From positions 62,001 through 126,000 of the forward strand of contig JANYJZ010000027.1 in assembly GCA_025358305.1 (NCBI GenBank): a stretch of 64,000 nt of DNA, in the 5' to 3' direction. Both the position numbers and the translations under genes were made by a program. Source of the DNA: Ignavibacteriota bacterium. GTDB taxonomy: Bacteria; Bacteroidota; Ignavibacteria; UBA10030; SZUA-254. Of the stretch, positions 25,409-32,834 are shown piece by piece (the stretch's first letter is position 1; every line of letters begins with the position of its first letter). The notes under the pieces were generated by a model. The model ran no database searches. It worked only from the letters and a program-made list of their open reading frames with translations, and had not been told where the DNA came from.

Positions 25409-26635
25409 ATGAGCAAGAACGAAGTGGCGTTTAGCACGATCGACGAGGCGGTCCCGGATATCGCCTCCGGAAAGGTCGTCATCGTCATCGACGATGAGGA
25501 CCGCGAGAACGAGGGGGACTTCGTCATTTCGGCGGAAGGATGCACGCCGGAGACGATCAACTTCATGGCGAAGTACGGCCGTGGCCTCATCTGCGTTGCG
25601 CTGACGTCCCAGCGTGCCAAGGAGCTCTCTCTGGACCTCATGGTCGACAGCAACACGTCCCTTCATGAAACGTCGTTTACGGTGTCCGTCGACTACGTGC
25701 ACGGCACTACGACTGGTGTCTCTGCGTTTGACCGCGCAGCGACGGTCCGTGCACTCATCGATCCTGCGACGAAGGCGAGCGATCTTGCACGCCCGGGTCA
25801 CATCTTCCCGTTGCGCGCGATGGAGGGGGGAGTGCTCCGCCGCGCCGGCCACACAGAGGCCATCGTCGACCTATGCCGCCTTGCAGGTGTCGCCCCGGCA
25901 GGCGTCATCTGCGAGATCCTGAACGAGGATGGGTCGATGGCCCGCGTTTCCGACCTCCTTCTCATCGCCCGGGAATTCGGCCTCAAGGTCATCACGGTCA
26001 AGGACCTCATCGAATACCGGATGCACCGCGAAAAACTCGTTCAGCGCGTCGTAACGACCACGCTCCCGACCGCTGCAGGCGTCTTCGAGATCCACGTCTA
26101 TCGAAGTGACACCGACAGCAAGGAACACGTCGCGCTCGTCAAAGGCGTGATCAACCCCGATCAGCCCGTGCTCGTCCGCGTGCACTCTGAATGCCTGACC
26201 GGAGACGTCTTCGGCTCGCTCCGGTGCGACTGCAACTCTCAACTCAGCGCCGCGATGATGCTCGTGGAGAAGGAGCAGCGCGGCATCGTCCTGTATATGC
26301 GTCAGGAGGGGAGAGGCATAGGGCTTTCCAACAAACTCAAGGCGTATAAGCTCCAGGACGAAGGACTTGATACCGTCGAGGCGAATGAAAAACTCGGCTT
26401 TCGGCCAGATCTGCGCGATTATGGCATCGGCGCCCAGATTCTCCGGGACCTCGGTGTCCGAAAGATCCGCCTGATGACCAATAATCCGAAGAAAGTCGTC
26501 GGATTGCACGGCTACGGGCTCGAAATTGTGGAACGCATCCCTCTCGAAGTGGAGTCCCACGCTCTCAACGAGAAATACCTTGAAACAAAACGGGATAAGC
26601 TCGGCCACTTGATCCTTGTTAACCGAAAAAAATAA
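25409..26635 (+). CDS. ribBA: Bifunctional DHBP synthase / GTP cyclohydrolase II
   Basis: This 408-residue enzyme supplies both precursors of riboflavin. The N-terminal half (about 1-205) is 3,4-dihydroxy-2-butanone-4-phosphate synthase with the acidic [11 protein letters not shown] metal loop. The C-terminal half (about 206-405) is GTP cyclohydrolase II with zinc ligands in [16 protein letters not shown] and the catalytic RQEGRGIG. Only 26 bp separate it from yajC, so there is no room for an FMN riboswitch. A terminator follows at 26699. Confidence 0.97.
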   Translation: MSKNEVAFSTIDEAVPDIASGKVVIVIDDEDRENEGDFVISAEGCTPETINFMAKYGRGLICVALTSQRAKELSLDLMVDSNTSLHETSFTVSVDYVHGTTTGVSAFDRAATVRALIDPATKASDLARPGHIFPLRAMEGGVLRRAGHTEAIVDLCRLAGVAPAGVICEILNEDGSMARVSDLLLIAREFGLKVITVKDLIEYRMHREKLVQRVVTTTLPTAAGVFEIHVYRSDTDSKEHVALVKGVINPDQPVLVRVHSECLTGDVFGSLRCDCNSQLSAAMMLVEKEQRGIVLYMRQEGRGIGLSNKLKAYKLQDEGLDTVEANEKLGFRPDLRDYGIGAQILRDLGVRKIRLMTNNPKKVVGLHGYGLEIVERIPLEVESHALNEKYLETKRDKLGHLILVNRKK

Positions 26636-26698
26636 TTCCATATTCTCCTTGCTTTTGTACCACCTGAGTTGTAGATTTACAAGAGAAATAAGTCATAC

Positions 26699-26733
26699 AG
26701 CCACCACCTCGCCAGGTGATGGCTTTTCTTTTT
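26699..26733 (+). terminator. Intrinsic terminator after ribBA
   Basis: An 11-bp stem with one G-U pair (26699-26709 with 26714-26724), a 4-nt loop and a T-rich tail. Confidence 0.9.
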
Positions 26734-26791
26734 GATTCTTCAGCTTTTCCACGGAGGATTGGCTGGTTTTCATGATCGCGCAGAGGTTTGT

Positions 26792-27280
26792 ATGAGTGAT
26801 GATAAGGGTAATGGCATAGTATATCTGACCCGCGAGCGCCTCGTGGAGCTGGAACACCAGCTGCACGACCTGAAACTTAATGGCCGCGCAGACATGGCTC
26901 AGAAGATCGGCGAGGCAAGGAGCCACGGCGATCTCTCAGAAAATGCCGAGTATGACGCCGCGAAGGAAGCGCAGCAGCATCTGGAGTTGCGCATCGCAAA
27001 GCTCGAGCATACGCTGTCGCGCGCACGCATCATCGACAGCAAAGAACTTCCGAACGACAAGGTATACATCCTGTCAAAAGTGAAGCTCCGGGACCTCAAG
27101 TCGAAGGAAACGGTCGACTATATCCTGGTGTCGCCCGAAGAAGCTGATTTTGAGAAGAACAAGATCTCGGTGACCTCCCCGCTCGGTCGCGGACTCATGG
27201 GCAAGACCGAGGGCGAATCAGTGAAGATCCCTGTTCCCGCGGGCACGCTGGAATATAAGATCCTCGAGATCGCCCGGTAG
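26792..27280 (+). CDS. greA: Transcription elongation factor GreA
   Basis: This 162-residue factor rescues backtracked RNA polymerase by stimulating transcript cleavage. The N-terminal coiled coil carries the acidic tip DLSENAEYDAAKEAQ (about residues 48-62), whose Asp and Glu reach the polymerase active site. The C-terminal FKBP-like domain ends with the usual PAGTLEYKILEI. The ATG at 26792 is chosen because it gives the standard N-terminus; an upstream in-frame TTG at 26732 lies in the tail of the ribBA terminator. No strong promoter was identified in the 155-bp gap. Confidence 0.96.
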   Translation: MSDDKGNGIVYLTRERLVELEHQLHDLKLNGRADMAQKIGEARSHGDLSENAEYDAAKEAQQHLELRIAKLEHTLSRARIIDSKELPNDKVYILSKVKLRDLKSKETVDYILVSPEEADFEKNKISVTSPLGRGLMGKTEGESVKIPVPAGTLEYKILEIAR

Positions 27281-27350
27281 GGATCTCCGGTCGGCCTCCC
27301 ACAACCTACCCGCGACCTCGTTCCTCCCCGTCTTCCGTACCCCCTCGCGC

Positions 27351-27860
27351 ATGGCATCAAATCTCGAAATCAAGGCATCGCTTACCGGGAAGGAAGTCGC
27401 AGTCGCTCAAGCGCTCCGGATGGGTGCGGTGCACGCCGGATCGATTCACCACGTCGACGTCTATTTCAAAACGACCACCGGCAGATTGAAGCTCCGGACG
27501 ATCGACGGGGTGCATTCTGAGCTGATCTTCTACGAGCGTGGCGAGGGCTCCGACCAACGGCTCAGCCAGTTCGAACGGTATCCGGTCGAGCATCCTGGCC
27601 AATTGCGTCGCATGCTCGAACGGGCGTACGCCGTCAGGGGCGTGATCGAGAAGGAGAGGAACCTGTGGATGTACGGCCAGACGAGAATCCACATTGACGA
27701 GGTGCTGAATCTCGGATCTTTCCTGGAAATTGAGGTTCCCGTCCCTTGCAGTTCCGGCGATCCGGAAGAGATCATGCAGACGCTTCTCGACGGGTTCCAA
27801 CTCGCGCCAGAGGCCTATATCCGGTCCTCATACATCGACCTCATCGCTCCCTGCATCTAG
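27351..27860 (+). CDS. CYTH-domain protein (class IV adenylate cyclase / ThTPase-like)
   Basis: This 169-residue protein has the CYTH tunnel fold. It starts with the NLEIKA version of the ExExK metal-binding motif, and charged strands such as RLKLRTID, ELIFYERG and LGSFLEIEV line the triphosphate tunnel. CYTH proteins hydrolyse or cyclise organic or inorganic triphosphates; which substrate applies here cannot be told from sequence. It lies alone after greA and is followed by a perfect hairpin. Confidence 0.82.
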   Translation: MASNLEIKASLTGKEVAVAQALRMGAVHAGSIHHVDVYFKTTTGRLKLRTIDGVHSELIFYERGEGSDQRLSQFERYPVEHPGQLRRMLERAYAVRGVIEKERNLWMYGQTRIHIDEVLNLGSFLEIEVPVPCSSGDPEEIMQTLLDGFQLAPEAYIRSSYIDLIAPCI

Positions 27861-27865
27861 AGAAC

Positions 27866-27891
27866 CGGCACGAAAGGCTCCTTTCGTGCCG
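27866..27891 (+). terminator. Perfect hairpin after the CYTH gene, no T tract
   Basis: A perfect 11-bp stem (27866-27876 with 27881-27891) and a 4-nt loop, 5 nt after the stop codon. It is followed by C residues instead of T, so it is at best a partial or Rho-assisted terminator. Confidence 0.6.
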
Positions 27892-27977
27892 ATTCCCCCC
27901 TATAGATTGCCCGAATGGCGTGTTCCGGGCCTCCTAAGGGGGTTTTGAGGCGAATATCGCCCGGACGCGAAAAGCAT

Positions 27978-28006
27978 TTGCGGAAACAAAAATAAATTAC
28001 TATATT
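27978..28006 (+). promoter_or_regulatory. Promoter for tRNA-Gly
   Basis: TTGCGG at 27978-27983, a 17-nt A/T-rich spacer and TATATT at 28001-28006, placing the start about 8 nt before the tRNA. Confidence 0.75.
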
Positions 28007-28018
28007 TACTGCCGTTCA

Positions 28019-28093
<75 letters not shown>

Positions 28094-28117
28094 CGAGGTT
28101 GTCCGTCAGGGGTGACC

Positions 28118-28141
28118 TTGACCCCTTGAAATGGGGGTCAA
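28118..28141 (+). other. Inverted repeat after tRNA-Gly
   Basis: TTGACCCC at 28118-28125 pairs perfectly with GGGGTCAA at 28134-28141 across an 8-nt loop. There is no T tract. It may assist 3' processing or be an operator. Confidence 0.4.
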
Positions 28142-28163
28142 CTGTCAGTGTGTCGAGTACATT

Positions 28164-28209
28164 GCTCCGTCACGCCTCATCCCACTGTTGGTGACGGGGC
28201 TTTATTTTT
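28164..28209 (+). terminator. Intrinsic terminator between tRNA-Gly and tRNA-Cys
   Basis: A 10-bp stem with one G-U pair (28164-28173 with 28191-28200) followed by TTTATTTTT. It separates tRNA-Gly from the other three tRNAs, for which no clear separate promoter was found. Confidence 0.75.
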
Positions 28210-28219
28210 GATTTGACAG

Positions 28220-28291
28220 GGCGCCGTACCCAAGTGGTAAGGGAGAGGTCTGCAAAACCTTTATGCGGCGGTTCGAATCCGTCCGGCGCCT
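28220..28291 (+). tRNA. tRNA-Cys (GCA)
   Basis: 72 nt. Acceptor stem GGCGCCG pairs with CGGCGCC, discriminator base U, anticodon GCA in the loop CTGCAAA, T arm GGTTCGAATCC. CCA is not encoded. Confidence 0.96.
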
Positions 28292-28345
28292 CTGAACAAA
28301 TCTCGCGGCGAGAGGTACATCGCGGGCTTGCTGGTTCGTTCGTCA

Positions 28346-28431
28346 GCCGGGGTGGCGAAACTGGTAGACGCACAGGACTTAAAATCCTGTTCTTCGCAAG
28401 GAGAGTACCGGTTCGATTCCGGTTCCCGGCA
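28346..28431 (+). tRNA. tRNA-Leu (TAA)
   Basis: 86 nt with the long variable arm of class II tRNAs. The acceptor begins GCCGGGG and ends TCCCGGC plus discriminator A. The anticodon is TAA in the loop CTTAAAA. Confidence 0.96.
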
Positions 28432-28447
28432 CATGCCGTTCTTGTTC

Positions 28448-28521
<74 letters not shown>

Positions 28522-28536
28522 CTTGAGGTCGCAGGC

Positions 28537-28588
28537 AACCGGATGAGTTATGTCGTTTCAAAATCGGATGCTCTCCGGTTTTTTTTTG
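28537..28588 (+). terminator. Intrinsic terminator between the tRNAs and thrS
   Basis: AACCGGA at 28537-28543 pairs with TCCGGTT at 28574-28580 across a 30-nt loop, followed by a long T run to 28588. It ends only 13 nt before the thrS ATG, so any thrS transcript must read through it or start within it. Confidence 0.75.
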
Positions 28589-28601
28589 TTTCTCCAAACC
28601 T

Positions 28602-30524
28602 ATGCCAACATTGAAACTGACATCTCCTGACGGCACTGTTCGCGAATACGAGCAGGGCGTAACTGGGCTGGAGGTTGCGAAAGCGATCAGTAACAGCCTG
28701 GCAAGGGAAGCACTTGCCGTCGAGATCAATGGCGAGGTCTGGGACCTCTCTCGGCCGATCCCCGCGGATGCCACGATGAAGATCCTGAAGTGGCAGGATG
28801 CGGGTGGAAAGTACGCCTACTGGCACAGCTCCGCGCATCTCATGGCGGAAGCGGTGGAAGCGATCTTCCCCGGAACGAAGTTCGGCATAGGCCCCCCGAT
28901 CGAACGGGGCTACTATTACGATATCGACATGGGGGACCATACGCTCTCTCCTGACGATCTTCTGAAGATCGAGGAGAAGATGTACGAGCTCGCCAAGCGC
29001 GATGTGCCGTACCTCCGCGAGGAACGATCGTGGGATGAAGCCGCAGCGTACTTTCGGAAGAAGAACGACCCGTACAAGCTCGAGCTCCTCGAAGGGCTGA
29101 AGAACGAGAAGATCACGTTCTATCAGCAGGGCAACTTTACCGATCTCTGTTACGGTCCGCACATACCGTCGACCGGCAGGATCAAGGCGATAAAGCTCCT
29201 GAGCGTTGCAGGCGCGTATTGGCGCGGCGACGAGAAGAACAAGATGCTCCAGCGCATCTACGGGATCACATTTCCCACGAAGCAGGAGCTCGACGAGTAT
29301 CTTTTTCGGCTGGAAGAGGCGAAGCGCCGCGATCACCGGAAGCTTGGCCGCGAACTTGAACTCTTTGTGTTCCATGATATCGCCCCGGGCGCCCCGTTCT
29401 GGCTGCCGAAGGGGATGGTCATCTTTCGACAACTCGAGCAGTTCCTGAGGAGCGAGCTCGACCAACGCGGCTACCAGGAGATCAGCACGCCGATCCTCGT
29501 GAAGAAGGACCTCTGGGAGCAGTCGGGACACTGGGCTCATTACAAGGAGAACATGTTCATCCTTGAAAATGATGAGACGGTGTACAGCATGAAGCCGATG
29601 AACTGTCCGGAAAGCACATACGTCTACCGGCAACGCATACGGAGCTACAAGGATTTGCCGCTGCGTTTTTCCGAGATCGGCAGACTCCACCGGAACGAAC
29701 TCTCCGGCGCTCTGGGCGGGATGTTTCGGGTCCGGCAGATCACGATGGACGACGCCCATATCTACTGTCTCCCGGGCCAGATCCTCTCGGAGATCAACGG
29801 GCTCATCGAGCTCGTCACACATTTCTACGCTATCTTCGGGCTGAAGCCGTCATTCAATCTTTCGACGAAGCCCGACGAAGCGATGGGTGATGCCGCACTT
29901 TGGCAACAGGCGGAAGCGAGTTTAAAGCAGGCGCTTGAGGTGAACGGCCTCCCGTACCAGATCAAGGAAAAGGACGGCGCGTTCTACGGGCCGAAGATCG
30001 ACATACAGATCGAAGATGCGATCGGACGCGAGTGGCAGGTCGCGACGATCCAGCTTGATTTTGCAATGCTCCCCGAGCGGTTCGCTCTCGAATATATCGC
30101 CGAAGACGGAAGCCGGCAGCGTCCGGTCGCGATCCATCGAGCCATTTTCGGATCATTCGAACGGTTCATCGGCATCATCACCGAGCATTTTGCAGGAGCG
30201 TTCCCGGTCTGGCTTGCCCCCGTCCAGGTCGCGGTCCTGCCCATCACTGACGGCTTGCACGCGTACGCTCGTGAAGTGAACGACGCGTTGAAGGCTGCGG
30301 GGGTCCGGGTAGAGCTTGACGACCGTAGCGAGAAGATCGGATACAAGATACGCGAATGGGAGCTCCAGAAGGTACCGTACATGCTTGTCGTCGGTGAGAA
30401 GGAGAAGGCTTCGAACGCCGTCTCCGTCCGGCAGCACAAGAAGGGCGACCTCGGAGCCGTTCCGCTCGCCGAATTCACGGCAGGAATCGTCAAGGAAATA
30501 GCTGAAAAGCGACTCACACTTTAG
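28602..30524 (+). CDS. thrS: Threonyl-tRNA synthetase
   Basis: This 640-residue class II synthetase has an N-terminal TGS domain (about 1-62). The editing domain follows with HSSAHLMAEA and the YGPHIPSTG zinc-like motif, then the catalytic core with the zinc cysteine in MKPMNCPE, FSEIGRLHRNE (motif 2) and DDAHIYC, and finally the C-terminal anticodon-binding domain. It is complete and standard. It leads the translation operon thrS-infC-rpmI-rplT-pheS-pheT. A terminator immediately upstream raises the possibility of transcriptional attenuation. Confidence 0.98.
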   Translation: MPTLKLTSPDGTVREYEQGVTGLEVAKAISNSLAREALAVEINGEVWDLSRPIPADATMKILKWQDAGGKYAYWHSSAHLMAEAVEAIFPGTKFGIGPPIERGYYYDIDMGDHTLSPDDLLKIEEKMYELAKRDVPYLREERSWDEAAAYFRKKNDPYKLELLEGLKNEKITFYQQGNFTDLCYGPHIPSTGRIKAIKLLSVAGAYWRGDEKNKMLQRIYGITFPTKQELDEYLFRLEEAKRRDHRKLGRELELFVFHDIAPGAPFWLPKGMVIFRQLEQFLRSELDQRGYQEISTPILVKKDLWEQSGHWAHYKENMFILENDETVYSMKPMNCPESTYVYRQRIRSYKDLPLRFSEIGRLHRNELSGALGGMFRVRQITMDDAHIYCLPGQILSEINGLIELVTHFYAIFGLKPSFNLSTKPDEAMGDAALWQQAEASLKQALEVNGLPYQIKEKDGAFYGPKIDIQIEDAIGREWQVATIQLDFAMLPERFALEYIAEDGSRQRPVAIHRAIFGSFERFIGIITEHFAGAFPVWLAPVQVAVLPITDGLHAYAREVNDALKAAGVRVELDDRSEKIGYKIREWELQKVPYMLVVGEKEKASNAVSVRQHKKGDLGAVPLAEFTAGIVKEIAEKRLTL

Positions 30525-30534
30525 GAGAACGACC

Positions 30535-31095
30535 ATCAAGGGCACAGAGCGCGTACGTGTAAACGAAGAAATCCGAGCACCGAAGATCCGGGTGATCGAT
30601 GACAAAGGCCAGCTCGGCGTTCTGACGCCGCAGGAGGCCATTAAACTCGCGCAGGCGCGCGGACTCGACCTCATTGAGATCGTGCCGAATGCGGCGCCGC
30701 CGGTCTGCAAGATCATGGACTTCGGAAAGTTCAAGTACGAGCAGACCAAGAAGGACAAGCTCCAGCGGAAACACCAGCATGTGACCCAGCTGAAGGAGCT
30801 CCGATTCCACCCCAACACCGACGTGCATGATTTTGAGTTCAAGGTCCGGCATGCGAAGAACTTCCTCGAAGAGGGGCACAAGGTCAAGGCGACGGTCGTG
30901 TTCAAGGGGCGGGAGATCACGTACAAGGAGCACGGCGAGGATGTTCTGAAGCGCCTCGCAGAGCAACTCGTGGAATTCGCGAAAGTGGACCAGGTCGCCA
31001 AGCTCGAAGGGCGCAGTATGGCGATGATTTTTGCTCCGGACAAGTCCGGAAAGAAGAAGCCAGAGACTAAATCAACAACAGACGAAGCATCATAA
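30535..31095 (+). CDS. infC: Translation initiation factor IF-3, AUC start codon
   Basis: This 186-residue factor monitors start-codon choice and keeps the 30S subunit free. It carries the expected N-domain [36 protein letters not shown], and the C-domain ending in [11 protein letters not shown]. There is no ATG, GTG or TTG at the conserved N-terminus. An AGGAG at 30523-30527 precedes ATC at 30535 by 7 nt, giving the normal family start (M)[13 protein letters not shown]. The first in-frame conventional codon is a GTG at 30592, which would remove part of the conserved N-domain. A non-standard start fits known IF-3 autoregulation, where IF-3 rejects its own initiation codon. Confidence 0.9.
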   Translation: MKGTERVRVNEEIRAPKIRVIDDKGQLGVLTPQEAIKLAQARGLDLIEIVPNAAPPVCKIMDFGKFKYEQTKKDKLQRKHQHVTQLKELRFHPNTDVHDFEFKVRHAKNFLEEGHKVKATVVFKGREITYKEHGEDVLKRLAEQLVEFAKVDQVAKLEGRSMAMIFAPDKSGKKKPETKSTTDEAS

Positions 31096-31108
31096 ACCAG
31101 GGATCCAT

Positions 31109-31300
31109 ATGCCAAAGATGAAATCCACTTCGGGCGCGAAAAAGCGTTTCAGGAAGACCGCCTCCGGGAAATTCAAGCGCATGAAGGCGTTCCGGAGTCA
31201 CATGCTCTCCTCGAAGTCATCGAAGCGGAAGCGCCATCTCCGCAAGTCGACTCTTGTCTCCGAGCAGGAGAACAAGAAGATCGTCATGATGATCCAGTAG
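31109..31300 (+). CDS. rpmI: Ribosomal protein bL35
   Basis: This is a 63-residue basic protein of the large subunit. It begins [20 protein letters not shown] and contains the [18 protein letters not shown] core, both diagnostic of bL35. The ATG at 31109 lies 13 bp after infC. It sits in the conserved infC-rpmI-rplT order. Confidence 0.96.
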   Translation: MPKMKSTSGAKKRFRKTASGKFKRMKAFRSHMLSSKSSKRKRHLRKSTLVSEQENKKIVMMIQ

Positions 31301-31373
31301 GACGCGCGGCAGCGCACACATTGTAATTCACCGATCTATTCACTCATACCACTGAGAGGAGACAAGAGCAACT

Positions 31374-31721
31374 ATGCCACGTTCTCAGAACAAAGTTGCC
31401 TCCCACCGCCGTCGGAAGCGCATTCTTGCGCGAGCGAAAGGCTACTGGGGTTCCAGAAGTAAAGTCCTCACGGTCGCAAAGCATCACCTCGATAAGGCGG
31501 GACAACACGCCTATCGCGACCGTCGCTTGAAAAAGCGAGAATTCCGCCAGCTCTGGATTGCGCGCATCAACGCGGCAGCCAGACTCCACGGCACCACGTA
31601 CTCCCGGCTCATTGCCGCTCTGAACAAGAAGGAAGTCGGCATCAACCGGAGAGTGCTCGCGGACCTTGCGGCCCGGAGCCCTGAAGCCTTCGCGGAAGTT
31701 GTTAAGTACGCGACGGCCTGA
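31374..31721 (+). CDS. rplT: Ribosomal protein bL20
   Basis: This 115-residue large-subunit assembly protein binds 23S rRNA early. The N-terminal basic helix with [18 protein letters not shown] and the globular core [14 protein letters not shown] are typical. An AGGAG site precedes the ATG. In other bacteria bL20 represses this operon by binding the leader; no obvious mimic structure was found in the 73-bp gap before it. Confidence 0.97.
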   Translation: MPRSQNKVASHRRRKRILARAKGYWGSRSKVLTVAKHHLDKAGQHAYRDRRLKKREFRQLWIARINAAARLHGTTYSRLIAALNKKEVGINRRVLADLAARSPEAFAEVVKYATA

Positions 31722-31809
31722 GTACTACCCTGTGTAGACATGTCTCGAGAGGGCGGCCGATGCGCCGCCCTCCGGGTCATGACATCACCTCCCCACATCG
31801 TTCGCCGGT

Positions 31810-32820
31810 ATGAATCACGAGATAGATGATATCAGGCAGAAAGCCGCCGCTGACCTCCAGCAGGTGTCGACTGCGGAAGCTCTCGATGCTTTCCGGATAA
31901 CATACCTTTCTCGGAAGGGGCGTATCGCCGAACTCTTCGAACGTCTCAAGGACGTTCCTCCCGCTTTGCGTCCAGAGACGGGAAAGGCGCTCAACGCACT
32001 CCGTAACGATATTCAATCCCTCTTTGAAGCGCAGCAGCGCGGTCTGGCGGGCCCTCCAAAGGCCGGTGCATCCGCCGTCGATCTCACCATGCCCGGGAGA
32101 AGAAGGTGGGTCGGGTCGGAGCATCCGATCACCCAGACGCTCCAGGAGATCCAACGGATCTTCTTCAAGATGGGCTTTGATGAGGCCTCTGGGCCGGAGA
32201 TCGAGGATGACTACCACAATTTTGAAGCCCTCAACTTCCCGCCGGACCACCCGGCCCGGGACATGCAGGACACGTTCTTCATTTCCGACAAGGTCCTCCT
32301 CAGGACCCATACGACCCCCGTGCAGATCCGCGTCATGGAACACCAACAGCCACCGGTACGGGTCATCATGCCGGGCAGGGTCTACCGTAACGAGGCGGTG
32401 AGCGCCCGAAGCTACTGCCTGTTCCACCAGGTCGACGGGCTCTACGTCGATACCGGCGTGACCTTTAGCGAGCTCAAGGGCACGATGGTGACATTCGCGA
32501 AGCAGTTCTACGGGAGCAGCATCAAGTACCGGTTCCGGCCGAGCTATTTTCCCTTTACCGAGCCTTCAGCCGAGATGGATATCACCTGCTTCCTGTGTGC
32601 GGGGAAGGGGTGCCGGATGTGCAAAAAGACCGGATGGCTGGAGATCCTCGGCTGCGGCATGGTCGACCCGAACGTCTTCGCTTCGGTGAAGTACGACCCG
32701 GAAAAATATTCCGGTTACGCGTTCGGCATGGGCATTGAACGGATCACGATCCTTCGCCACGGCCTCGATGATATTCGGACCCTGTTCGACAATGATATTC
32801 GATTTCTGAAACAATTCTAA
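31810..32820 (+). CDS. pheS: Phenylalanyl-tRNA synthetase alpha subunit
   Basis: This 336-residue catalytic subunit of the alpha2-beta2 enzyme has an N-terminal coiled-coil arm (about 1-90) that grips tRNA. The class II core follows, with HPITQTLQEI, the motif 2 region RVYRNEAVSARSYCLFHQ, and the C-terminal GMGIERITILRHG of motif 3. A four-cysteine insertion (CFLCAGKGCRMCKKTG) near residue 260-275 is seen in many bacterial PheS proteins and may bind zinc. pheT follows after 14 bp. Confidence 0.97.
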   Translation: MNHEIDDIRQKAAADLQQVSTAEALDAFRITYLSRKGRIAELFERLKDVPPALRPETGKALNALRNDIQSLFEAQQRGLAGPPKAGASAVDLTMPGRRRWVGSEHPITQTLQEIQRIFFKMGFDEASGPEIEDDYHNFEALNFPPDHPARDMQDTFFISDKVLLRTHTTPVQIRVMEHQQPPVRVIMPGRVYRNEAVSARSYCLFHQVDGLYVDTGVTFSELKGTMVTFAKQFYGSSIKYRFRPSYFPFTEPSAEMDITCFLCAGKGCRMCKKTGWLEILGCGMVDPNVFASVKYDPEKYSGYAFGMGIERITILRHGLDDIRTLFDNDIRFLKQF

Positions 32821-32834
32821 TAAGTCCTTCTGTC

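Noticed and set aside
28205-28240. TTGACA before tRNA-Cys as a -35 element
   Set aside because: A matching -10 would fall inside the tRNA itself.
28522-28601. T-box riboswitch before thrS
   Set aside because: There is no specifier loop or T-box sequence. The structure is an ordinary terminator after tRNA-Val.
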